Of a stretch of DNA of 64,000 nt, positions 1 through 10,157 are shown one piece after another (position 1 is the first letter of the stretch; each line of letters begins with the position of its first letter). This DNA comes from Ganoderma boninense (taxonomy: Eukaryota > Basidiomycota > Agaricomycetes > Polyporales > Polyporaceae), in assembly GCA_002900995.3 (NCBI GenBank), contig CM035305.1, forward strand, positions 5,240,908 to 5,304,907. The letters run 5' to 3'. Below the pieces are notes generated by a model that was not told where the DNA came from, did not search any database, and saw only the letters and a program-made list of their open reading frames with translations. A program made the translations under genes and the position numbers.

Positions 1-1678
1 TGGTGTCGGTGAAGATCGTGGGCGAGATGAAGTAGCCCTCCGTGCCGACCCGGGTGCCGCCGAAGTGCACCTTCGCGCCCTGCTGCTTGCCGGAGTCGAT
101 GAAGCCCATGATGCGCTTTGCAAAAATGAAAAAGCGTGAGTGAGGATCTGGGCGCAAATGCGAAAGGAGAAAGCTTACGTCGTATTGCGCCTGGTTGACC
201 TGGGGGCCCTGGAAGGTGTCGGGGCTGAAGGGGTCGCCGACCTTGAGCGTCTTCGTGTGCTCGGTGAAGCGCTTGAGGAACTCGTCGTAGATGCCTTCCT
301 GCACGAAGATACGCGAGCCCGCGCAACAACACTGGCCGTGGTTGTAGCTGTGCACGTACATGCACACGTCAGTTAAGTTCCGTCGCGAACGAGCACGCAG
401 TACGCACTAGATACCGAACGCGGCCCACTTGATGGCCTGGTCGATGTTCGCGTCATCGAAGACGATCGTGGGGCTCTTGCCGCCGAGCTCGAGCGTGACG
501 TTCTTGAGGTTCGACTTCGCCGCGGACTCCATGACCCTGCGGCCGATGAGCGTGCTGCCCGTAAACGCGACCTTCTCGATCTTGGGATGGTCCGAGATCG
601 CCTGGCCGACCGTGTTGCCGTAGCCGTTGACGAGGTTGAAGGAGCCTGCGGGGAAGCCGACCTGGTCGATGAGCTTCGCCATGTAGAGCGCGGTGAGCGG
701 CGTGAACTCGGACGCCTTGAGGACGACCGAGCAGCCCGTCGCGAGGGCGGGGCCGATCTTCCACGCCATCATCAGCACTGTGTAGATGCGAGCCACATGT
801 CAGCGACATGATAGACACCGGAACCAGGACCGGACGCGAAGTCGCACTCACGAGGGAAGTTCCAGGGAATGATCTGGCCGACGACACCCACGGGCTCGTG
901 GCGGGTGTAGGTGAGCTTCGCCTCCGTGGTCTCGATCGTCTGGCCGAGGATCTTGTCCGCCCAGCCGGCGTAGTAGCGGATGCAGTTGATCGACCCGCTG
1001 AGGTCCCCGCGCTTGGCCCAGTTGAACGTCTTACCGTTGTCGAGCGCCTCGAGAGCGGCGAGGAGGTCGGTGTTCTCCTCCATGAGGTCGGCGAGCTTCT
1101 GGAGCAGGCGCGAACGTTCAAAACCGTTCGCGTTCAGGCCCCAGGTGGTCTCGAAGGCCTTTTGTGCGGCCGCGACGGCGATGTCGACGTCCTTGGCGGT
1201 GCCCTCGGAGATGCGGGTGGTGGTCTTGCCGTTCGCCGGGTTGATGACGCTGTGAAGGGATCGTCAGTGGACGGACGGTATTTATCGCGACACCAGGAGT
1301 AAGGACGACGGGAGGTTGCGTTGCATTCGAGGAGAAAATGAGACCCCACGACCTCTATCCCGTCGCCGTCACGCGCTTCCTCTCTGCCGCAGAACCATGG
1401 ACAGTGTGCAATAGACCGTGAACAGCCCGCCAAGGGCTCGTGAATCTCCCGGAGAAGACGCGGTCCACCCAGTCGCGATTACGTAACGTAATTGCACGCG
1501 CAGCGAAATAGGGGCTCCAACATGGACGACGTCAGGGAAGGAACAAGAACAGGACTCACTCGATGAACGTTCCATTAGACCCATCAACGAACTTTCCGTT
1601 GATGTAAAGGCCGAGAGGGACCTCGACCTTGCCCTTGTAGACAGGGGTGTCGAAGGTGTGCTTGAAGGTCTCCGGCAT
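1..1678 (-). CDS. Aldehyde dehydrogenase, copy 1 (3' end cut by window edge)
   Basis: NAD(P)-dependent aldehyde dehydrogenase oxidising aldehydes to acids; no targeting signal seen, probably cytosolic. The ATG is at 1678, reading MPETFKHTFDTPVYKGKVEV. Exons: 1678-1560, 1249-852, 777-408, 347-179 and 115 to the window edge. Lengths of the four complete exons (119, 398, 370, 169 nt) and all intron positions match copy 2 at 37297. Visible landmarks are PWNFP (cofactor/oxyanion Asn), LELGGKSP (general-base Glu) and GQCCAGSR-type catalytic Cys on exon 4. The C-terminal part, including the FGGFKxSG-type region, lies outside the window. Intron 1 is long (310 bp). The family call is secure; substrate is unknown. 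Confidence 0.93.
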
Positions 1679-1817
1679 TGTGGTTGGGGCGTGTGAGATG
1701 ACGGGAGAGGTGCGGTTGTGGAGGGAGATGCAGACGAAAGGACGAGCGAAGAACGAGGGCTTTTAAGAAGGAGGACGACAGAAACGGCGAGGGGTGAGAA
1801 TAATGTGGGGACGGCAC

Positions 1818-1854
1818 GGGGTATAGTACACACTTGCCCCAGAATGGGGATTGG
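1818..1854 (-). promoter_or_regulatory. Promoter block of ALDH copy 1, conserved with copy 2
   Basis: Read on the minus strand this gives CCAATCCCCATTCTGGGG then CAAGTGTGTACTATACCCCG. The same order of CCAATCC, CTGGG(A/G)CAAG, a TATA-like run and ACCCCG occurs at 37137-37172 upstream of ALDH copy 2. The TATA-like ACTATACC lies about 145 bp upstream of the ATG. Confidence 0.55.
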
Positions 1855-1859
1855 CTCGA

Positions 1860-2920
1860 AATATTGTCAGTTCGGGGGATCCATCCGCAATGGGTGGGTC
1901 ACCTGTACATCCTGTGGGGCAGATGTAGCCCGCATTGGCCGCTAACCAAATGTGCTAAATGAGACGTTGAACACACCAGGGTTCGTTAGACAACTGTCAT
2001 GAGGACTTACTCTCGACAGCTTGCGCTCGACCCCTGACTGGTTTTCTGCCGCCCCCGCAGACTGGGTTGGCGCGCCGATCACCGATCACCAGAGGTTCGC
2101 CTCGATCTGGTGTGGGGTGGGTCGATGGGGTCCCGGCGTCCACCAGCATCGGCCACGGATACGGACAGCACCGGAAGGAAGGCGTATGCTACCATTTACA
2201 GAGAACTGGACGAAAGATCAGTCGCAGTCTAGAAGTATTCAGGAAGACACCCCACACACTCACCGCCCTTGGTGTATACACCAACTTCGTCTCGATGTCG
2301 TATTTGGAGCGTCCTGCATGGCTCGTAGGTGGGCAGGACTAGAGGGAGAACCTTTAAAATACGCGTCAATGATCCATCCCTGTCTACAATGTACGTGATG
2401 CAGAGTGTCGCGGTTAGAGCTTGAGAAATGACGCACACGAGGCCTAACGCGTGAGCCTTTCAATCATTGTCTACAAAAACGCCGACGTGGTTTGGTCGAC
2501 ACGACTTCGTTACTAGGAGGTATTTGCCTTTGCTATTCCGAGGGAATCGGATGCTATTCTTGTGAGGCGAAGCGTTGGATGCCTTGTTGCTGTGGCCTCT
2601 TCAAGTCAGTGCTTCCCGTACCAGCTATCGAGTGGGGCCAGCGTTGCGGTCACCTCAAACTGAAATGAGAGAAATCTCAGCAGCATAACTGAGGTGCCTC
2701 TCACAGCTGAATTATGAGATCGAATGAGCCTGTGTGCCACCATCGAGCGGCCAAGGACATAATAGGAGATACGATAGTCTGACCTAGAAATACTTACTAA
2801 CTCGCGGTGTCCCGATTTGATGGCAATGGGTAGAGTTGCAACTAGTGTGGCGATATCTTTCCAGACATACGATGCCCAACATACGGAGGTTTAAGTAAAC
2901 GGAGGAGCTTGAAAAGCGAA
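1860..2920. other. Intergenic, no gene seen
   Basis: Open frames here are short, overlap on both strands and contain no recognisable domain or splice-consistent exon chain. I see no RNA gene or transposon end. Confidence 0.5.
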
Positions 2921-2924
2921 AAGA

Positions 2925-3760
2925 CCATGACGGTGGCCGGTTGGCATGGATACAGTCCAGATTGAGTGCTCGGTAATTTCCGGAACTCCGCTCAATGCGC
3001 GTCTGTCTTCCCTCCGGCGCTTCGTTTACCATTTCTGTCGAGGTCGAGCCTGGACGGGGGCGCTCAACAACTTTGCACCAGAACCACCATGTCCCCGTCG
3101 GCCTCCACCTCTCGCATGCCCTCTAACCCTCATATATGCGCTCAAATCCACACTATATGCGCCGAAAAAACGCTGCAGGGTGTCCGACGTCCACATATCA
3201 CTGCCTCTCCACCCGATCCAGCCGCTCACTGTCGTCCTTCAAGTCGAAAAACAACTTGATTTTGCCAGCCTCTCCATCAACCTTGCACGGTGTAACGTGG
3301 CTCTAGAGGTATGTTTTCATCGTCGTCGGAAGGCTTTTCTGAGATGGAGACGCCATAACCTTCTGTGGGGATGTCGAGGAGACATTCAGGCCTCCAGGTG
3401 GGGCGAGCCAGACCCTCCAGGTGAGTGTGCCAACTTTCCATGCGCGAATTGCTTCCCCTCTTGGTGAGAGGCGGTGCGGCGGTGCCACAGCCTCGACTGC
3501 CCTCGCTCGTTGGGCGTCTGGCGTCGGGACCAAGGAACGCGGTAGGCTGTTGGAAGAACCCGCTTTTCGATTGAAGCAGAGCGATGTCTTCGCGATGGCC
3601 ATTGACGTTTGAGAGGTTTCGCATGTTTGTGTAGGCTTATCTGGTCGCTCAAGCATGAGGCGGAGAGTGTCAATGTCCGGACCGGAAGCCGACGCTTGGT
3701 CTCTTGGCTGCGCTCATGACGACGCTTTCCAGACCGTGGAAAACGCGCTGACGACATCTG
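2925..3760 (-). repeat. Dispersed repeat, copy A (inverted relative to 42395-43240)
   Basis: The reverse complement of this stretch aligns over about 800 bp with 42395-43240. Strong blocks include the sequence around CGACCTCGACAGAAATGGTAAA and GAAGCGCCGGAGGGAAGACA, an AGCGCATATAtgagg block and a CCTTGGTCCCGAC block; between them there are many substitutions and indels. No intact coding frame is shared, so this is an old repeat or duplicated pseudogene of unknown origin. Obvious terminal repeats or target duplications were not found. Confidence 0.8.
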
Positions 3761-3764
3761 GAGG

Positions 3765-5680
3765 ATGACTATTCCGCGTATTCAAGTTTCCAAGAGCTGC
3801 GCTCGATTGAATACGGGGTGCGGTCGAGATCGACATCGACGCAACTCAGTAAACTTAGTGTCGGGCCCAAATGTCACAGGGCGTCCGGCATTGGAACGCT
3901 GCCGCAACACTTCCCTGCTGTGTGAATTTTTAACGACATTCCTCTTGCCTTATCCGCCCTCTTCTCCTGCTGCCACGTCTCACGTGCCCCATTCGCTCGC
4001 TCCCCACCCTCCAGCTGCGCCATACATCCGGTCGGGCGTGACCGTGACACGGATTTGCTCGTATGCGCCCTCGCCGCCGCCTTGCAGCAGTACTGAGAAG
4101 GTATGTTTACACGTTTCGTGCGAACTTTGACATTAAGTATCCCTGCGACTCGAGAGAAACCCTAAAGTTGCTAGGGCCTCAAGTTGCGCAGATGCTTTCA
4201 TTCAAGATGCCCTCGCCGTTCAGGCTACCACCTGTGGTCTCACAGGTCCTTGGAGGTTAACCCTCTTCCGCTTCGAAGCTCAGCTGTTCACCGAACACAG
4301 GAAAGGCGCCCCAACCTGTCGGTCGTGAGATCATTCACAACCGGGCGAAGGCGACCTTGAAGCGGGACTCAACCACACCACGTACAACACCTCAGAAAAG
4401 CAAGCCGACTTCCCGGCGAAGGTGAAATTTTGACAGTTCGCGGATATGCACACTCGACACACTAACGTAAACTACACGGGCATGCACCGCTATGGTGCTT
4501 GGCTTCAGTGGCGCGGGCACAAGCTCAGCATCAGTGATACGATGTTGAGCCCTATTATGAAGTTTTGTACTGAGCACAAGATGCCGGATACTTGTGCTCC
4601 GCATCAACCGAGCTTTGAACCTGGCATGAAACGAGCTGCACGTGACCGGGCGGCCGCTTCCTATCGGGATTCAGGCTGCGCTTTCATATCGCGGGGCATC
4701 GCTCGATTCGCTCGTTCCCTCTGCCTCCTGCGCTGGCACTGGCTTCGAAATGGATGTATTGACAACTGACACTCGAAATACGTACAGCAGTTCTACAACA
4801 CGATATCTACAGGTAACAACGTAATGAAGTATTCAGCGAAACGACGTAGCTCAGGCTCGCAGCACTCTGGCGCCGTCAAAACGGTTTGGGACGCACAGCG
4901 AGCTGGGATGGATCCCATGAGAATATGTAACGAGGTGGTACAGACAGGGAGCCAGGGGAGCTCCCTGTGCAGGACACTGATACTCCATTTACTCAGATTC
5001 CGTGGTGGAGCCCGACACCCCACATCAGCCAAAGGGGAGACGACATGTCGGACAGCGAGCTCGAAAACGAGCTGATTGTCGAACATGTCGCTCCTCTTAG
5101 CAAAGCGAATAGGGTGCCGGGCCCAAATGCACCCTGCCAGGGGATATCTGTGGGACACCCATGGAGGGAGGAATGCGTTGTGCGAAAGGGGAGACTGGTG
5201 GGGGGAGGAGGAGATGGGGGCAGAAGACAAGAAGGGTGACCCCCAACGACAAGCCCACCGAAAACTTCAAAGTCCAACCATCACCATCATGATATCGATA
5301 AGTTCAGGCGCCCGAGGAGGTATGGGTTGGGCTTAAAACGATTGGACTTGGACCTGAGGTTGAGTGCGTAAATCACGCTCAGCTTGAATTGATGCCAGGA
5401 TGCGCTCAGCATGTCCCTACAGTTTAAACCTGCCTCGAAATCCGAATAATGCGCCGCGCACATGCCTCGTTTAGCCTGGGTTTAAAATCACTAGGTCAAA
5501 CCTGGTTTATTTCCTCTTGTTCAAGCCTGACGCAAATAGCCGTCTGGCCGTGTAGTGCAAAGAGCCAGCCCCATTTCGGCGTCATGGTTCATTTTGGCAT
5601 CGTGCCGATCAACTGATCTCCAGATCCGTCACTCGCTTCATGGCGATTAATTACAGGGAGCTCGAACAGGTTCCCTCCAT
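3765..5680. other. Intergenic, no gene seen
   Basis: Overlapping open frames on both strands, none with a recognisable domain. A small palindromic GTTTAAAC-type motif occurs near 5420 but nothing follows from it. Confidence 0.45.
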
Positions 5681-6100
5681 GTGTTCCTATACTAAGTAGA
5701 ATGCGCCTCCCCGCCCGCCCGACGGCTCTCCACCCGCAGGAGAACTCCGCTTCCCCGTCACGCCTACACGGGATCCCGCGAGCCTCCCGACTGGCTCGGA
5801 CTTGCTCCGAGTCACCGACCGCACTGCTTTGGAGGCGACATGATCGCCTTGTACAGGGTCATGTGCGGACAGAGCCTCCGCGATCTCGTATGCTCCTTCC
5901 CGAGAACGGGCTCGTCTCACAGCAGGCGCTGGTCCTCATTTCCGTGGTGGTCCCGTCGTTATACACGGGACAGGGTACCCACTGGTACGCATGCGCAGCG
6001 TGATGCTGGGGACGTTGCACTCTCCTGGTCAGGTGCCCGCCCGCCGACAAATCTATCGACGCCTTCGGGCGGCAAATTAGTCATTCCAAGGGTGGGGCCC

Positions 6101-6155
6101 GGCCGCGAAGCGGCCCAAAAAGGTGCCAAGGGTGGGCAGCGCGCCGAAGGCGCGC
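6101..6155. repeat. Pair of GAA-loop DNA hairpins in a short degenerate tandem repeat
   Basis: 6101-6115 is a perfect hairpin GGCCGC-GAA-GCGGCC and 6139-6155 is a perfect hairpin GCGCGCC-GAA-GGCGCGC. Each follows a CCAAGGGTGGG box (6087 and 6126), giving a repeat spacing of 39 bp. The first contains the GCGAAGC core known as an unusually stable DNA mini-hairpin. Confidence 0.75.
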
Positions 6156-6770
6156 TCTCCCTTCTCCTGCCACCTTCCTCTCCCACCGAGTCCTTCAATC
6201 TGGCCTAAGAAATGGCGAAAAATGAGCCACAAATCGTGTTTCCTTTCACCATATCTCCTGGGGTCTCGCGGCGGCGCGCGCGCCGCCGCGTCTCTCTGTA
6301 TAACTCTTTGCTTCTCCCGGCGTCAAGCCTCCGCTCGCGATTACAATTCCTCCCGAAGTTCCTCACCGATTTTCTTCACTTTGGGCTTGTTTCAACCGGG
6401 TGAACCTTGCCTTCTACGCGATGGATGCGCCTTCGTGTTGTACTTATTTCCTCCTCCCTCAAGTTCAGCTTTCATTGCATTTAGTACACTTTGTTGTGAT
6501 TTTTCGCCTTGAACTTTGCGTCGTGCTCTCTGACAGTTAGCAAATATATTTGTATACCATAAGCCTATCCTTTTCACTCGAAGTGCGGCCTCCAGAAGCC
6601 TAGAAACCCGGTGCATCTGCCCTCGAGCCCCGTCGCGAGCCATTGCGCCCTTTAAGCGCTCATGTTTGGTGGCGGGCTCCTTCCGTATAAGGGCGTAGTA
6701 GGGCTAGGGTTTATTTGATCCCTCCGACCAAATTTGGTCTGGGGGACCAATTTAGTCGTGACCCTTGGCA
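6124..6770. mobile_element. Putative small non-autonomous element inside the pseudogene
   Basis: A 10-bp inverted repeat TGCCAAGGGT (6124-6133) and ACCCTTGGCA (6761-6770) bounds 647 bp. Homology to the 8135 gene resumes immediately after, at 6771. Inside are a perfect 24-bp GC-only palindrome at 6267-6290 and the palindrome GACCAAATTTGGTC at 6726-6739. No coding capacity. The left boundary is uncertain because a second CCAAGGGT box lies at 6087 and unmatched sequence extends back to about 5950. No clean target duplication was identified. Confidence 0.45.
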
Positions 6771-7334
6771 TGGTCGGGCAGGAGTTCTGCTCGCGCTACG
6801 CTAAAATGAGCACCTTTCCGGCCATGCCCGCCAGCTAGGATGCGATCCTGACGCACGTTATGCGGTTCTTCACGGCCAGCTCAGTGCTGGAAGCCTGTCC
6901 CGTACAGCCCCTTCATATCTTCAGAGGTGACGTCCACCCCAACAGATTTCTCCTTTCGTTATGCAGGGACCTGACATGCGCCTCTGGTGGGTTCGGCGGT
7001 GTGCTGCTTTGAACGATCAACGGTCCTTGGGCACGCTGGAAAGCGTGTCGCCGTCGTCCGCGTTGTGCGCATGATTCAGATAGAGAGCGACCCCATACCG
7101 TGACGACGGGTGCGGCCCCTGGCAGGGGTCGCCTATCTTTGGGCCGATGCGCTAGTTGCGAACCCCGCGTACGAGAGCTTTTTGAAGAAGTTCCGCTACA
7201 GCACCTCGCGGTCGTGGGCCGCGGGTGCACTGGACAGTGAATGGGAGAGTACAGTATCACGGACAAGGACGTTGAAGATGTTGTTTGAAAACGAGGAGCT
7301 ATACGGGTCCCCGCAGCTCGGAGGTAACTTGACT

Positions 7335-8130
7335 GCCGTCACGGTATGGCATGATCGGGATGTTGGATGACTCCTTCTTCTTACTACGACGTAACATGGA
7401 CGCCATCTGGTCTGAAGAAGACCTGCAGGCCTGCACCCTAGTTCGGCTTGCTTTCATCCCAGTCCGCCCACTAGCAGCGGTTGAAGTTGCCTCACCTCAC
7501 CTGACGTTCTACGGTCACCATCTAGTCCAGGCTGCTGAACTATTCGACCGAAATTCGCCATATACATATTGTTCAAGACCCGTTCGAGGGAGTTTTCGGG
7601 ATCAACTCCAACCCATCGAGGTCAGTGGAAGCACATACTTCCTTTGTGTTTGAACTTGAGGCTTTCTCGGACAATCAGCGATCGGGGGCCTTGTCAGAAC
7701 CATCCATATATGCCAGAGAAGGTTCACTCTGCATCCGCCATGCTGGCCACTTTTTCAGGGCATTCCACACAACGCTACGATCTGGCAGAATATGCGATCG
7801 AGTCGGTGCGTTCTCATGGTCCGTGTCGGGGCTACAGCAGGTACTACGTCCGTTGTTTAAGTGGGGGCTCGGGGCTAGCCTTGGCGCGAGTCCAAAATCT
7901 ACCCCACACCCCCCCCCCCCAATTCCAAGCCAAAGTAAGCATAAGTACTTATGACGACTGATAATCCGGCATAATAGTGGCTGTGCTTCGCCTACGTTTC
8001 TCGTCGGCGCTTAGAACAACTTCAACCGTTGCCACTCACTCCGTCCACCTGAAGGCTCTCGTGGTCAACGGTGAGCATCCCAACGTCCAAGTTAACTTTC
8101 GCTGCTTGTTAACTTCCTTGAAACAAGGCT
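7335..8130. other. Intergenic / 5' region of the 8135 gene
   Basis: No recognisable gene. Contains an 11-base C run at 7910-7920. Upstream untranslated sequence or an additional 5' exon of the next gene could lie here. Confidence 0.4.
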
Positions 8131-8134
8131 GTGA

Positions 8135-9375
8135 ATGATGTTTCAGGCAGGTCTCCTGTGGAGGAAAAGGCTCATGAAAGTGCCAAGTTGGCAGAGTCCG
8201 ATCCCTCAGTCTCAGGCTGCCGGTCGTATTCGGTCTCTCCCCAAGAGCATCGCAAGCGGGACATGGCGAGCGTACTCCAGTGCTCTATCCTCCGAGCAAT
8301 CACCACCAGACGCTCACAGTCGGCGGCACCTGAAGAACTTGCATCGGGAGATACGCACGCTGGACCCCGCGAAGCTTACCCCGGGCGACTACATCGACTT
8401 CAGCTCCATGAGCCAGCCCACCCTAGACGTCATCCCTCGTCCGAGTTCCATAGCCGGCCCAGCTGAAATCGAACGCGTGCGCATCTTCACCTTCCAAACG
8501 GACAAGCGCCCGCCCATCTTCCCCCCCGGGACGCACGGATTCATGTACTTCCACGTGCCCCCGCACGCACCCCCGCTCGCCGGGGAGCTGCGCTTCCGCA
8601 CCACATCCTCGCGCGACCCCGCAAGCTTCGCGGCCGGCGCCGACCTCCTGACCGAGAGCGGCAGGCCCTGGCGGTACCCCCTGTACAAGCTCATGTTGCG
8701 GCTGGACTCGACTCGCGCGCTCGCCGCGCTCCTCCTGCAGGACGGGCTCGTCTCGCAGCGGACGCTGGACCTCGCGGCAGCTTCCGCGCAGTCGCTGCGT
8801 CCAGGCTTGAAGGAGCCTGTCGACGCCACGCGGAACCCAAACCTGATTGCGATGCTACCGACGCTCAGCACGTTCGGGCAGGAGTTCACGTACCATTTCG
8901 CCGCGTACACGAACTGCACGTTTGTCTTCATCGGCACCGAGAGTATCATCAGGCAACGCATGCCGGCGTTGGCGCAGTACCATGTGCAGGTGAACGGGAA
9001 GCTCGTGGGCTGCTGTCCGTTCGAAGGTATTGTGCCATCCGCCTAAGCCCTCCAGCGATGACTGCGTTCTTACGTACAACCCTTTCTACAGGCCCAGTGA
9101 TCTGCAGCTTCGAGCGATCGACTCTTCCCCAGCACGACGGAAAACGGGTTGTTGTCATCCGCGTCAAACGATGTATTGATGTCAAACCTTCCACCACTCC
9201 CGACGGACGCCCCTACCCAGAGGAGCTAATACCGCGCGAGGGAGGACTCCTCAATATACTGTATCACCACAAAATCCGGCCGTGGGCGGTAGATGTGGAC
9301 AAGAAAGGGGTTGCTAACAGGGCGCTGAGAGTGTTTTTCGAAAATGAGGAGCTTTACGGATCCTCATCGCAGTGA
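8135..9375 (+). CDS. Uncharacterised basidiomycete protein, 391 aa
   Basis: Two exons, 8135-9026 and 9092-9375, join in phase across a 65-bp intron (donor GTATTG, acceptor CTACAG) and give 391 residues. I do not recognise the family. The first 60 residues are basic and serine-rich, then a well-ordered region begins at about RTLDPAKLTPGDYIDF, followed by proline-rich PPGTHGFMYFHVPPHAPP. The C-terminus is RALRVFFENEELYGSSSQ. No transmembrane segment is evident. The start is uncertain: TTTCAG at 8140-8145 could be a splice acceptor, so the true N-terminus may lie upstream. A decayed paralogue sits immediately upstream, so this is a small local family. Confidence 0.75.
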
Positions 9376-10157
9376 CGGAAATGTTAATGGCTGGGGAGTC
9401 CGATCTCCACAATTCTCCATTCTCCCCACAGATCTGTACGACGACGACGGACGCGCAGAGACGCCCGAACTGATAAAGATCAATTACAGGTATACAATAC
9501 ACTGCGACATCAATAACTGCGCATATTGGACGCAACGACGAACGACGAACGATGATGTTGAACTTGGCAGTGAAGCCAAGCCAAGCTTTCTACCGTAATA
9601 CCATATGATGGATGGAGCGAGTCTCAGTAAGTATATATGCTGTCAAACTGATCCGTGCACCGCGAACTAGGGGTGTGCGGGATGAAGATAAGTATGTATA
9701 TGCTATGGACAGACGGACGGACGGTCATGGTGGCAGGGGCCGATATGTTATGTGACGGATGGATGTTAACGTGGTGGTGATGCATGATGGGTCGTGGATG
9801 CATGTGCAGATGTATGTGTGTGGTTTCGCCGGAGGGGTGGTGAGGTGCAGGATACATGGCACGAGGCGCGGATATACTGAGGAGAGGGGGAGAGAGGAGG
9901 GGAGGACAAAAAAGGGACAGTGAGGATACACATGGGGGGAAGAGAGAGGGAAATGTCTAAGGAGGATGAGAGTTCAGTAGATGCGCGATACAAGATATCC
10001 TACACGATAGGCGATGAGTGGTAACAGTGCAAAGAGACATGAGAGCAGGACGATGGGAACATAATGTTGAGCGGCGATAGCGAACGGCGATTAGGCGAGA
10101 AGAGCGTCGAATGAGAGTCCGAAGAGGGGAGAGCACGAAAGGCGTTCAGCAAGAGCA
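9376..10157. other. Convergent intergenic region, purine-rich
   Basis: Lies between two convergent genes and probably holds both 3' untranslated regions. 9880-9970 is strongly purine-rich on the plus strand. No gene seen. Confidence 0.5.

Larger units (their letters stand above)
5690..7330 (+). pseudogene. Decayed paralogue of the 8135 gene, split by an insertion
   Basis: Two separated segments match the downstream gene. Segment 5690-5945 resembles 8560-8800: the blocks around GGAGAACTCCGCTTCC, the Arg/Ser stretch and GGGCTCGTCTCACAGCAG correspond to GGAGCTGCGCTTCC and GGGCTCGTCTCGCAGCGG. Segment 6771 to about 7330 starts at GTCGGGCAGGAGTTC, matching 8874 onward, and ends with FENEELYGS, the C-terminal peptide of the 8135 gene. 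About 0.8 kb between the segments has no counterpart and includes the insertion described at 6124-6770. Multiple frameshifts mean no full-length product is possible. Confidence 0.7.
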
